Assembly: GCF_020520425.1 (NCBI RefSeq)
Contig: NC_079492.1
Span: 3,720,001 to 3,784,000, forward strand
Length of the DNA stretch: 64,000 bases
Source: Spinacia oleracea
Lineage: Eukaryota > Streptophyta > Magnoliopsida > Caryophyllales > Amaranthaceae
Direction of reading: 5' to 3'
Each line of letters opens with the position of its first letter. Position 1 is the stretch's first letter. The notes under the pieces were generated by a model. It was not told the origin of the DNA. It ran no database searches and was given only the letters and a program-made list of their open reading frames with translations. A program made the translations under genes and the position numbers. Positions 46,077 to 56,891 of the stretch are shown piece by piece.

Positions 46077-48204
46077 TAGGTGTTCATCGGTCGAAATCCG
46101 GACTGGACCGACCTGGACTGGATAAAATATTTTTATATATTTTTTAGGACAAATTGTTTTTGACTACCTACAAAAATCGAAAAATTGTTTTTTACCACCT
46201 AAAAAATTATAACTTGTATTTTACCACCTTAAAAAAAATTAAAACTTGTTTTTTACCACCTAAAAGAGAAAAATTAGATAAATCATTTATGTATGGCCGC
46301 AAATTATTAGGTGCACCCGGTTGCGTGTAGCTCTACACGCAACCGGGTTAAAACTACGTCGTTTTGATTTTTTTGCCAAAAAAAAAAATGTAAAATCACA
46401 TAACTAACTTCCTCCAAAAACCACGCATATCATGGTTACTTTACAAAAACAATCAGTTATTTTTATTGATTAAAAAAGTCAAAGATTCTATTAATATTTT
46501 GACAAATCTTTACAAAAACAATCAATTACTTTTATTTGCATTTAAATCTTTAACATTTTACATTGTTTTATTTGCGGTTTTTTCATACTCCATATTTCTC
46601 GTATCATGTATTAAATTAATATGGAGTAGAGATACAATACATGTGTAAAGGCATATAAAAAACAAATCGTAAAACAAAAATACATTGAAGGTGTAAAAGT
46701 ACATGATAGGACAAAAAAAAATACATTTAACCAAAAGCACATAACTAAGACCAAAAACACATTACTATATATAAAAGTACATCTTACTTCACATATAAGT
46801 ACATATTTACAACTACAAGCACATAACTATGACCAAAAAAACATTATTTCACATAAAAGTACATATTTACAACTACAAGCACATAACTAGGAAGAAAAGC
46901 ACATGTTCAATTGGAAAAGGAAATCAACGCAAAATAGGACAAATTCTAATTACTGGTTGATAAACACTACGTCTGCCATTGATTAAGATGCACGTCTGTT
47001 CTTGGGTGTAAAGAAAACCCATGAAATTCCAATTAATAATAGATAAAATTATCAAAAACTGTCAAAATAAATGAAATTAACAATTAAATTACACATGAAA
47101 AGAACATCAATACACACTTACTTGAATAAATGAAGATTAACACATACGTAATTTACGAATTTGAGCAACTGTGTCGCCTAATTTGCGATTTTTGGAGATG
47201 AAGATGTTCTTTATTTTGGTTTTCCCCTTTTGACGACATCAACGAGGATTCTAATTGATTCTCTAAATCTTTTTCCTTTTCTATTGACTTTTTATTTGGC
47301 AGTTTTTTAAATTTAAAAATTCTATCCTAATATAACTGCCAAAAGATACCAAAATATCTGCAAAGTATTTTGTGTTGTTAATTTATTTTATTTTTTTGGT
47401 AAAAAACAATCAAAACGACGTAGTTTTGACCCGGTTACGTGTAGAGCTACACGCAACCGGGTGTACCTTCTACTAATTGAAGTATGGCTATCTAATTCAA
47501 CTTTCCTCCAATTTTTTACACTCCCTATATGATTTTCCTTAACTCTTTCACCCTTCTTGCTTTACTTTCATTAAATTTTGTCGATTTTGTGAATTAATGG
47601 TGGTGAAAAATTATGCAAATTCATGAAACATAAGTAAGTTGGGGAAGTGAAGAGAGTTAAATACATGAAATCGTGGAAGAATAAAACATATAAGAAGTAT
47701 TACCGTTATTGTCGCCCCCTACATAACATTTTAATACATTTTTCCATTTTTCAGGTGGTAAAAAACAAGTTTTTAATTTTCTTTTAGATGGTAAAATACA
47801 AGTTCTAGTTTTTTAGGTGGTAAAAAATATTTTTTCGATTTTTTTAGGTGGTAAAAAACCATTTATCCTATTTTTTATTTTTTCTAAAAATTATGGTAAG
47901 AAGGATAAAATATAAATAAAAAAAAAATTGTTTAAGGTCTTTTTGGAAGCTAAAATTAAATATATCACAATGTAGTAATATTTACAACATATTAAAGGAG
48001 AGAATTAAATTTTTAAGTAGTTTATATTACATTTTATTAAGGAAAAATCGGCTCGGCCCAAAATCGGGTTTTGAACCAGAGCGGAAATTAATATTTCTTG
48101 ACCCGGAGACCGGACCGATTGCCTTCGGTCCGTTTCGGTTCGATCTGGGTCGGTCCGATCCGGTCCTCTTTTCGGCCCGGACCAATTTTTGCACACCCCT
48201 AATA
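46077..48204. mobile_element. Nested DNA-transposon block (outer shells)
   Basis: Two layers of inverted ends surround MULE copy B. The outermost pair is TAGGTGTTCATCGGTC at 46077 against the complement of GACCAATTTTTGCACACCCCTA at about 48204, with 'ggaccgacc' and 'ggtccgatccggtcc' subterminal words of a hAT-like MITE. Inside lies a pair at about 46145-46275 and 47755-47873 built on 'TTTTTACCACCTAAAAAA', inverted and repeated three to four times on each side. The outer target duplications are not clear, so the shells are less certain than the MULE inside. Confidence 0.6.
46298..47479. mobile_element. MULE-type non-autonomous element, copy B
   Basis: An 1182-bp element in opposite orientation to copy A (16842-18332), with the same ends: CGCAAATTATTAGGTGCACC at the left and GGTGTACCTTCTACTAATTG at the right. 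The flanking 9 bp are ATGTATGGC (46289-46297) and AAGTATGGC (47480-47488), one mismatch. The hairpin palindrome at the left end is perfect: CCCGGTTGCGTGTAG, a two-base centre, then its complement. No transposase frame. It has no inserted MITE, so it shows the state of copy A before that insertion. Confidence 0.9.
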
Positions 48205-49511
48205 GTAGCAACTTTATGTTGTTCTCTTCTCTCCATGGCCAAGAGAAATATAGGTATGAACAGAGACAAAGAAATTTATCATATGAGAACCCCTAAGTGT
48301 TTTGTGATTTGCGTACAAGAGGCTACGTTTTTGTTCCAATAAATCTTCGTATAACCTAATACAATTTTTACATGAATATGCATATAGTGATAGACAATTA
48401 CAACAATAAAACGGACAAGCATAAGCAACGTAGCTCATTTAAACGGGAAAATGAAAAAATGCAAGACTACTTGTTAAAATTAATTTTAATCTAGAAGAAA
48501 CTAGATAAACATCAATTGTAATTCTTGATAGTGTGTAGGAAAAACCTCGTAAGAAAAGTAACTACACTAATCTACTATGATTAACCAAAGAGATATCTAG
48601 CTAGAATAGTATATAGAATTAGTAACATCTATAAATAGATGCATCTTATGTATGATGAAGAAATGTGTAAGAATCAATTAATATCAACTTAATAAAAACC
48701 GAACATTTCATCAATTCTCCTTCGCTCTACATTGATATCAACCTTAATCCATAATCTCCACCAAGTTTTTCGCATTTAAGGGTTTGTTCGATATCGTTTT
48801 TTGTTTCCAATTTTCTGTTTTTGCCAAAACTAAAAATGAAAACCACAAAAGGTAGTTCCAGTTTTTTGTTGCCAGTTTTCAAAATGAACACGATTACTAT
48901 AAATATGATTATTTTTTAGTTCATGATTCAATATAAATCATATGGCTTATAATTAAATCGAAAACTGAAAATCGACAATGATACCGAATAAGCCATAAAT
49001 TTCTAACACTAATGTGAAACACGTGTGATAAGTTTACATACTCTCTCACCATAATTTTCATAACATAATTAATTTTCAGTTGCAGAACAAAATATAAATA
49101 TTTTTCAAAAAATTGGGATCCAAATTTTTTTGTTGGTAATAAACTACATAGCAACAAACCACTCGATGGTGGTGCATGTGTGGCAGTGTACCTTCGAAGG
49201 AGTACCTTCAACATTGTTAATTGATTATTGCCTGCGAAAAGCATGGCGTAAGGCTTTCATGGTATGTCTATCGATCTTCTCATGAAGCCCTATGTAACGT
49301 TTTCGTCCATATATCTTAAAAATAATTTTTATTTTACTTTCAGGTGGTAAAAAAATAATTTTTATTTTTGTAAATACTAAAAATAATTTGTCAATTGTTT
49401 AGGTGATTAAAGTCATTTAATTTATCTTTTTAAAATCAAGTCAATTCATTAATAAAAAGTTATATACAATGTCTAAATTGTAGACATGATGATGCTCTGA
49501 ACTCTAAAGAA
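48205..49511. other. Non-coding; end of duplication copy 1
   Basis: About 48240-48760 is the right part of duplication copy 1. From about 49310 to 49410 there is another short remnant of the 'aggtggtaaaaa' element family seen at 47755-47873. Only short random frames occur. At about 49425-49500 'aatcaagtcaattcattaat' resembles the left edge of duplication copy 1 (40360-40430), so copy 2 may begin here, before the hAT insertion. Confidence 0.5.
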
Positions 49512-49519
49512 CTTCCATG

Positions 49520-50281
49520 CAGGGCCGGTCCTGACTTTTTGGTGGCCTATGGGCGAAACAAAAAATCGAGGCCCTTACTTTTAAAAGGGCTAGAAAAAAA
49601 AATTGTGAATCGATGTAATGTACTTTTATTATTGAAAAATTTATGTAAATAATTGGCGTTTCACTTCTTAAGACTCAATACTACTCTATATCTAATTAAA
49701 TTAGCCATGAGAAATTAACTCTATTACAAAATATGAAGGCTTGAATAATTTCAACTTTGTGCCATTAAACATGAATTATATTCTAATATTTTAAATATTA
49801 ATCATCAAGCATAAGACAACGATGAATTACTGAAGGGAAATGAAACTTGAAATTTTAGCAAGTCAGTAATAATTTTTGAAGTACAATAAACTATAATCCA
49901 ATTATTTTTGCTAAACTCCAAATTAAAACAAGGAGTGTGATTATATTAACAAAAGAAGAAGAAAATATATGATTCTAAGGATAGTACACGGCTCTACTTT
50001 TGGTGTTTATTTGGATTCTAATTGGGTAATAGATTATAATTGCATAGTTAGCAAATGAGAAATAACAAAAAAATAAAAACAAACTACCACCTCTAGTTGT
50101 CGAACCTTGGTGGACGCCCTGATATATCAGGCAATCAAACCACTGCTCTGCAGTGCATACTTGACTATAAGTTTTTCATTGAATATTACATATTTTTGCA
50201 TTAACTGGCTTAATAAATGTTGGGCTTTTTCCCTGGGCCCAGGGCGGCAGCCCCTTATACCCTGCCCCAGGGCCGGCCCTG
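49520..50281. mobile_element. hAT-type non-autonomous element
   Basis: A 762-bp element is bounded by a perfect 8-bp target duplication, CTTCCATG (49512-49519 and 50282-50289). The inverted ends are CAGGGCCGGTCCTGA and, in complement, CAGGGCCGGCCCTGG, the widespread CAGGGCCGG hAT terminus. Subterminal GC-rich words such as 'GGGCCCAGGG' lie at the right. The interior is AT-rich without a transposase frame. Confidence 0.92.
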
Positions 50282-50576
50282 CTTCCATGTATCGTATGGG
50301 CTTTTTCTTTTGCATTTTAAGTCTAGCATTTAAAACTTTTAGGTTTGATATTAGGGCTTGGGATTTTAAATGGTGACTTCCTTAGTGAGATCCTAATTTG
50401 TGATTGTGATCCTAGTTTCGTAAACTTTTTAAGCTAATACTTCGTATAATATAATTCGGTTGTTTAAGTTAAAAAAAATAAATATTATTTTCGCATAATT
50501 CATCTGATTGTAATTGAAGGATTTACATAAAAAATGGAAGAGAAAAAGTCGAATAGCCACATTAAATTTGACTATA

Positions 50577-51668
50577 TGTTTATGTTAAGATATGTTAAGA
50601 TATTAGATATTATTCTGTGAATATTCTGTAGAGTCCTAACTATGGTATGTTACCTAATGTGTACCTAGGGTTTAGGTAACTGAGTTGTACTATATATACG
50701 TGTGTGATTAATGAGAATGATACGAGATTACACAATATTTGACATGGTATCAAGAGCCTAGGTTAAAAATCCTAGTTTTTTTTTCCGCAATAATCTGAGA
50801 GAGTGTAGCCGAGTATTGAGAACAGCGAATTTCTTCGCTTGTTGAGTATCGAGATTAGGAGTTAACCATTCCTTAAGTATCACCATGAGTTCCGATGAGG
50901 AGGCACCATCAAAGGTCATCGCCGCCGCCGCCGTCGACCTAGACTACTATCTCGGGTCAGGCGACGGTCCCGGTATTGTTATCACCCCTGTGAAACTAAG
51001 AGGAGTATCGAACTACGATGAATGGGCCAAAGCCATTCGTCGCTCGATGATTTCAAAATTCAAATTTGGTTTTCTTGATGGTTCTGTGAAGGAACCCATT
51101 ACGGACGCAACGAAGATGAAACATTGGATTGCGGTCAATTCGATGGTGGTGTCTTGGATCACAAACACCATCGACGAGAGTTTGCGTTCGAATCTGGAAG
51201 ATTTTGATATTGCTCACGAGTTGTGGTGTCATTTGAGGACGCGGTACTGCGTCGTGTCGGGAACTAGGGTCTGCCATATTAAGATGGCTCTGAGTGGCTG
51301 CAAGCAGGGCACGTCTGAGGGCGTCATGGAGTACTATGGCCGCTTGTCGAAGGTATGGAAGGAATACGTACAGTATGCATGAGTTCCAAGGTGTATATGT
51401 GCGGGTTGCACGTGCAACATAGCGAAGCAGGTGGGGGACATTCATGATGAAGATCGTCTGCACTATTTCTTAATTGGCCTAGACGATCACTATGAAGCCA
51501 TTCGTGCACAACTGTTAGCAAGATCGCCGTTGCCAGGCCTCGACGAGGCATACCAGACGGTTATGAATACCGAGACCATGCGCGCCAAGGCAACGAGAGG
51601 TAAGGAGAGTGTCATGGCGTTCAAGGTCGAGACTAAGGGTCGGTCGAGGTCGGGAGATGCGAGTGACA
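50577..51668 (+). mobile_element. Truncated copia: 5' LTR plus part of gag
   Basis: This is a plus-strand copia fragment. The LTR runs from a TGTTAAG start (one of several possible at 50577-50593) to ACAATATTTGACA at 50744, about 160 bp, with a TATA-like ACTATATATACG near 50688. A primer-binding site TGGTATCAAGAGC follows at 50745. Gag begins at 50885 and the element stops abruptly at about 51668, where duplication sequence resumes. Protease, integrase, RT and the second LTR are missing. Confidence 0.85.
50885..51668 (+). pseudogene. Copia gag fragment with a nonsense codon
   Basis: The frame starts MSSDEEAPSKVIAAAAVDLD and carries UBN2-type gag features: 'LRGVSNYDEWAKAIRRSM', 'KFGFLDGS', 'WIAVNSMVVSWITNT', 'ELWCHLRTRY'. 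A TGA at 51380-51382 ends it after 165 residues. The same frame is open again immediately and continues 'DRLHYFLIGLDDHYEAIRAQ' to about 51668. Thus a single nonsense change, plausibly CGA to TGA, broke it before or after truncation. The zinc knuckle and everything beyond are absent. Confidence 0.85.
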
Positions 51669-51964
51669 GATTATTTTGTAACTGATTTTTAACTTGAACA
51701 TAGTCAACTAAATAAATAAAAGATAATATAATACTTCACTATACCACGGTTTTTTTTGTCCGATCCTTAATTATCTTATTAACTTCCCTTATTTTTCTTT
51801 TTGGTTGCAAATCATGATGTCATAATCCATTAATACGTACTCCTAATAAAATAGTTTTGTGATTTTTATAGTGATAAACAACATAAAGTCTTATATGAGA
51901 CCAGCTACACCATCAACTTGATGGCGAGGCATGTTAACACTTATAAATAAGTCAAGCGCGTTGG

Positions 51965-52635
51965 TTAACGGAACCTAAAAGTAACATCAGCATGGAAAAT
52001 AAGTAATATCAGTCTATACAAGGAACCTCTAACATTAAATTGAAGAACCTGCAATAAAAAAATAAAAAAAAGTAATAGCGAATACAATATAGAAATAACA
52101 CCATCATAGAAAGTCAAGTAATACGTGACTATACAAGGAACCTCTAACATGAAATTCAAGAAACTACAATAAAACTAGAAAAGTAACAACGAAAGGACCT
52201 TAACATGAAATTCAAGAAACTGCAATAAACCAAGAAAAGTAGCATCAAATACAATGTATAAGTAACACCAGCATAAAAAGTGAAGTAACACCAGTCTAGA
52301 CAAGGAACCTATAACACGAAATTCAAGAAATTGTAATAAAACAAGAAAAGTAACAACGAACACAATGTATAAGTAACACTAGCATAGAAAGTCAAGTAAC
52401 ACCAGTCTATACAAGGAACATCTAACACGAAATTCATGAAACTGCAATGAAATAAAAAAATTAACAGCGAATACAATGTATAAGTAACACCAACATAGAA
52501 TGTCAAGTAACACCAGTCTATACAATGAACCTCTAACACGGAATTCAAGAAACTGTAATAAAACAAAAAAAAAGTAACAGCGAATACATGTATAAGTAAC
52601 ACTAGTATAGAAAGTCAAGTAACACTAGTTAATGA
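51965..52635. repeat. ~115-bp minisatellite
   Basis: About six tandem units share 'aagtaacacca(g/c)(c/t)(a/c)taga', 'agtctatacaaggaacctct', 'aacatgaaattcaagaaact' and 'gcaataaaac'. Several minus-strand frames (62-97 codons, Phe/Leu/Tyr-rich) run through it and merely reflect the repetition. The array is absent from duplication copy 1, so it expanded after the duplication. Confidence 0.88.
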
Positions 52636-52960
52636 CCTTCTGTAAAATAGTTGCAAACGAGGAAGTTGCGCGCACATCACTCCATCAAGTTGACGGTGTG
52701 GCTGGTCATATAGGATACTCGCTGAATAGACAATCGCAACAATCAAACGAAGAAGCATAAACAACGAAGCTCATTTAAACGGGAAATTGAGAACAGGGGT
52801 ACTAATTGTTAAAAGTTTAATCTAGAAAAATCTAGATAAACATATTTAGGTACGTGGTGTATGATGAAGTAATGTGTGAGAAATAAGAAGCAATATATAT
52901 CCACTTAATAAAAACCGAACATTTCATAAATTCTCCTTTGCTCTACCTTATTATTGGTAT

Positions 52961-53364
52961 CAACATTACTCCCAAACACTTGATTTGTAGTGTAATAAAC
53001 TCCTTAGCATCAAACACTTGATTTGTAGTGCAACCTATGCGAATCTAATTTGCTCTTCAATTAGCCCAACCAAATTTTTATATCCCCTATGTCAAAAAAA
53101 AATAAAAATAAATAAATAAATAAATTTATATCCCTTCTTAGTACTTGGTTCTAAAAATAACGACATATGGAAAAAATTTATTCGAAAAAGAACAATTTCT
53201 TTATTCTTTGATACTCCCTCCGTCCCATAATTATCTTCCTGTTTGACCAAAAATACGGATTTTAAGAAAAATGGAATATAGTACATGAGAAAGTGGAATA
53301 AAGTACAAATGATAATTGAGTTGTATGGAAAAGTAGAATAAAGTACATGTGAAATAGGAGTAAA
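52961..53364. other. Non-coding; Stowaway MITE fragment
   Basis: At 53214-53362 a TA-flanked CTCCCTCCGTCCCATAATTA end is followed by repeated 'tggaataaagtaca' words and stops at GGAGTA with no complementary partner, so the MITE is incomplete. An AT-rich (AAAT)n run lies at about 53098-53122. No gene seen. Confidence 0.6.
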
Positions 53365-53857
53365 CTGTACTGAAGGTCCATAAACTTTGCCAAAAGGAGC
53401 AGTTAGGTTCCTCAAGTTTCAAAAGGAGTATTTAGGTCCCTCAAAATGGATGGAAAACGCTGCTTTTTGTTTTCCGTCACTAACGTCCGTTAAAATGCAT
53501 TTAATAATATTAAAAATTATTAAAATAAAAGGAGAATTAATATACACGTAGATTAATGATTGAAAACAGATGATTTTGATGAAAATAAGCGTTTTCCAAT
53601 TACTTAGCCTTTTCAACTTACTTTTTCAATGTGTACACGTGGAAACCCTTCCAACTTCCCTCGTTTTTTCTGGTTCCTTCCTAATAATGTTTTGGCGGTA
53701 ATTTTTTACTGTTCCCAACCCTATTTCCCCCCTTTTCACTTCCTATTTATATGGTCCCCCCCCCCCCCATTTTCACTCTCAGTTGTCTTTTTGCCATTTA
53801 CTTACTCAAACACTTAAGAGAATTAGAAGTTATTACTCCTGAGTTTTCTGCAAAAAA
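53365..53857 (+). promoter_or_regulatory. Upstream region of the F-box-like gene; possible MULE end
   Basis: The first 120 bp ('aaactgtactgaaggtccat', 'aggttcctcaagttt', 'atttaggtccctcaaa') resemble Mutator-type terminal sequence, but the partner end is outside the window. Closer to the gene are a TATA-like TATTTATATGG at about 53743 and, 10 bp after it, an uninterrupted run of about 13 C (53755-53767). A pyrimidine-rich leader follows before the ATG at 53858. Confidence 0.4.
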
Positions 53858-54785
53858 ATGGGTTCTTGCGTATCAAACAAAAGGTCTGCTGATTCCAAGT
53901 GGGAAGGTCTCACCAGGAAGAGAACAAGAATATCCAGATGGGACGAAGGTATTTTCATTCAATTTGTCGGTTTTTTCAATAAATGTTTGCAGTTGAGCCA
54001 TGATAAATTAGGGCTTTTTTGTTAAGTAACTTTTTCCCAAAATTGGTGCATGCATTATCTTGATTGTGGTGTTTTATATGTTAATTTAAACAATCGTGGG
54101 CTGATTTCGCATAATTTATCAATTGAAGTTGGAATTAGGGTTTCGTCCGTTTTTACTTTCCAATATTTAATTCGAATTGATGCTTGCATGTTCTTGAAAA
54201 TGGTGTTTAATATGTTAAATTATACAATTGTTGCCTAACTTGGAATTAATTTAAACTAGATTTTGTAGTAATTAGGGTTTCACTTACTGTTTTTGATTCA
54301 CTTAAATAAAAAATAGAGTTTGATTAATTCGAATTGATGCTTGCATTTTCTTGAAAATGGTGTTTATTTAAACTATTGTTTCTTAATTTAGAAGTATTTT
54401 AATCTAGATTCCGTATAATAATTAGGGTTTACTTACTGTTTTATTGACTTTGGCCGTTACTTTGACTTTAGGAGCCCATGCTTTAAGGGAGGCACACCCC
54501 CTTTGCCATCATCAAGACATTCTAATCACCCAGATCTTCCCCAGGCTGGACTGGGAGGGGCAGTCTGCTGTGCAGAGTGTGTGCAAGCAGTGGCGTCGGT
54601 GGGCCAAGCTGCAGTACCGCCTCCCATACCACTACCCTCAAGGATGCTACCGTGCATGGCTGCGTGAGTGGGTCATCATGGACATCATTGACAATGATGG
54701 TCGTGACTTCCACGCCTGGTTGGACAAGGACATGACCGTCTACTTTGACGGCTTCCCCCTCCTTTTCAAGGAAGAGGAGGAGTAG
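53858..54785 (+). CDS. Small F-box-like protein beside MULE transposase
   Basis: Two exons (53858-53948 and 54472-54785) join at a GT/AG intron to give 134 residues. The N-terminus MGSCVSNKRSADS fits an N-myristoylation and palmitoylation signal (Gly2, Cys4). It is followed by a basic 'RKRTRISR'. The second exon reads 'HHQDILITQIFPRLDWEG' and 'SVQSVCKQWRRWAK' in similar form, which resembles an F-box (helix, L-x-L-D, V-C-K-x-W). A Trp/Tyr-rich tail ends 'LLFKEEEE'. F-box proteins select targets for SCF ubiquitin ligases, but no ligand domain is present here. The second exon is much richer in G/C than the intron around it. The gene lies on the same strand as, and 0.4 kb before, a MULE transposase, so it may be captured cargo or a second gene of that element. 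The F-box assignment is tentative. Confidence 0.55.
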
Positions 54786-55204
54786 CTGGTGGTGGAGGCC
54801 ATGCAGGGTGGGTGGTGGTGGCGCTGGTGGTGGCCCCTCTTTTGTCAAGATTTTGTTGATCCAGCTTGTTTATAGCTTTTTTTATTTTTAATTTTCAAGG
54901 ACAATTACATTACTACTGTCATTGCAATTAGGTTTTTGTGAATGTGACAAATGTTGGTTTTTGGTATTTGTCACTGCTATGACAATAGTTTATATCTAAC
55001 CGTAGGCTTCTCCCTCAATAGTGGATTGAGGTTTGAAATGTTAGGGTTGAAGCCTACCCTTTTGTAAATGAAACTGGAATGATCATGATGATGAATGAAT
55101 GAAATGTTTCCTTTTGTTATCTCTTGTGTTGTTATTCAAGCTTTGGTTTGGTTTGATTTCTTAAAGTTTTGTTTTTTTTAATTGATATTGTTTAACTTTG
55201 ATCA
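54786..55204 (+). other. Gap between F-box-like gene and transposase
   Basis: This probably holds the 3' UTR of the F-box-like gene (GGTGGTGG-rich start, then AT-rich) and an intron or leader of the transposase gene. A TTTGATCAG acceptor-like sequence ends at 55205. No further frame is seen. Confidence 0.45.
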
Positions 55205-55205
55205 G

Positions 55206-56891
55206 ATGATGTTGATGATTTGACTTTGAACCCTTGCATATATGTGCATCATGGTGGTGAATGGGTTGTGCAAGGTGATATGGTTTATAGTGGGGGGAGG
55301 GTGGATGTCTTTGATTACATCCATGAGAATGCAGATGGCAAATATGTTAAGGAATTAGTCGATAGTTTAGGTTATAATGATATAGAGAAAGTACATTTCT
55401 GGGACCCTAGGAAAGAATTCAAGAATGGGGTTAGGTTTTTAGGTTTTGATAGTAGTACTTGTGACCCTTTCTTAGCTTTACTCTTTGAATACAAAAGCAT
55501 TCATATATACATTGAACATAAAATCAAACCCACCTACAACTTTAACCTAAACAGGAGTGCAGGAGGGGGAGGAGGGAGAGGTAGCTTCCTTGAGTTGTTG
55601 AATACTGATGTGGTTGACTTAAATTCTGATTATGTGGAACCACCTTTTACAGTACTCCCACCCAAACAAACTGAAACTCAACCTGAACCTCAACCTGAAC
55701 CTCAAATTCAACCTCAAAATGTGCCTCAACCTGAAATTGATTATGATTCAGAGGGTACAGATGAAGATGATGATGAGTTAGCCACTGCTAGGTCTAAGAT
55801 ATCTGATGATATGAGAAGGGAAAAGGCTTATTTTGAGGAGTTAGTAATGCTGAAAAAACTAGCAGAAAGTAAAGTAGAAGGTGGTCTGAATTTGGGGGAT
55901 GACTTTGATGGATACAGTGACTTAGACAGCCCTAGTGAGTCAGAAGATGAGGATGATGTTGGTTACTTAGTTGCACCACAACACCATAAGAGGGGGAGAG
56001 GGAAACAGAAGCAAAACAACACTGAAACTGAAGAGAGGGAAGCCACTTTTTATGTTGGGCAACAGTTTGAGAATCCAAAGACATTTAGGAAAGCAATCAT
56101 AGATTATTCAATTGATAAAGGAAGAAACATTCCATTTTCTAAAAATGATTCCACTAGGGTTTGTGCAGAGTGTGAGCACAAAGATAAAGGTTGTAAATGG
56201 AGAATTTGGGCTTCATGGGAGAGAGGAAGAAGGTCATTTACAGTGAAAACATTTGTCAGTGAGCACACTTGTGGTAGGACACCTATCATTAAGAAGATGA
56301 CTTCACATTGGATTGCAGAACACTACCAGAATCTGTTTAAGGTTAACCCTTACATGAGAGTGCAAGATATTCAGGAAACCATTTGGTTAGAAAAGGGTAT
56401 AAGGGTGAGCAAAGACAAGGCTGCCAGGGCTAGGAGAAGGGGTCAAGCACTCATTGTTGGTGAATACAAAGAGCAGTATGCATTACTCCCAAGGTATGCA
56501 GGTGAGATACTAAGAAGCAATCTAGGGAACACAGTGAAGTTGAAGTTGGATGCAAATGTGTTTGACAGACTGTATTTGTGTTTTGAGGCACTTAGGAAAG
56601 GGTTCTTGGCAGGATGCAGACCTTTCATATCACTTGATGGATGTTTCTTAAAGGGACCATTTGGGGGTCAATTGTTAGTAGCAGTAGGGAGGGATGGAAA
56701 CAATCAAATGTTCCCTTTGGCTTGGGCTGTTTGTGAGGTTGAGAGCACTGACACATGGAGTTGGTTTCTAGAACTTCTAGCTACTGATTTAGGCACTAGT
56801 GAAGGAGCAGGGTACACTTTCATGTCTGACCAACAAAAGGGTTTACTTGCTGCTGTGTCAAATGTGTTTCCACAAGCTAAAAGTAGGGTGT
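55206..56891 (+). pseudogene. Mutator-like (MULE) transposase, truncated
   Basis: This frame encodes most of a MuDR-type transposase. The N-terminal region has 'YVHHGGEWV', then an acidic Pro/Gln linker ('EPQPEPQ', 'DSEGTDEDDDE'). The MuDR DNA-binding domain follows at about residues 275-345 from 55220 ('FYVGQQFENPKTFRKAI', 'C.C....GCKWRIWAS', with a Cys/His metal site). The MULE catalytic domain runs from about 450: 'FISLDGCFLKGPFGGQLL' carries the first Asp and 'FMSDQQKGLLAAV' the second. The sequence stops at 'FPQAKSR' because a gypsy LTR starts at 56892; the last Cys and stop codon are supplied by the LTR. The third catalytic acid and zinc knuckle would lie beyond the insertion, outside the window. 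The start is uncertain: the frame opens behind a likely splice acceptor at 55205, so an upstream exon is expected. Confidence 0.88.

Larger units (their letters stand above)
40430..48760 (+). repeat. Segmental duplication, copy 1
   Basis: The non-transposon parts of this interval recur in the same order at 50485-52960. Anchors: 40445-40510 against 50495-50575 ('gaatagcc.cattaga/aaatttgacta'); 40572-40677 plus 45982-46030 against 51695-51850 ('aacatagtcaactaaa', then 'tgcaaatcatgatgtcataa'); 48405-48515 against 52738-52850 ('gctcatttaaacgggaaa'); and 48650-48715 against 52858-52945 ('cttaataaaaaccgaacatt'). This copy has received the copia at 40678-45976 and the nested elements at 46077-48204. 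Confidence 0.82.
50485..52960 (+). repeat. Segmental duplication, copy 2
   Basis: This is the second copy of the segment described at 40430-48760, in the same orientation. It lacks the young copia, and the sequence at about 51770-51795 ('attaacttccctt') is the empty target site. It carries instead a truncated copia (about 50577-51668) and a minisatellite (51965-52635). Confidence 0.82.

Noticed and set aside
52175..52618. Phe/Leu/Tyr-rich minus-strand frames resembling membrane proteins
   Set aside because: They only reflect translation of the ~115-bp minisatellite.
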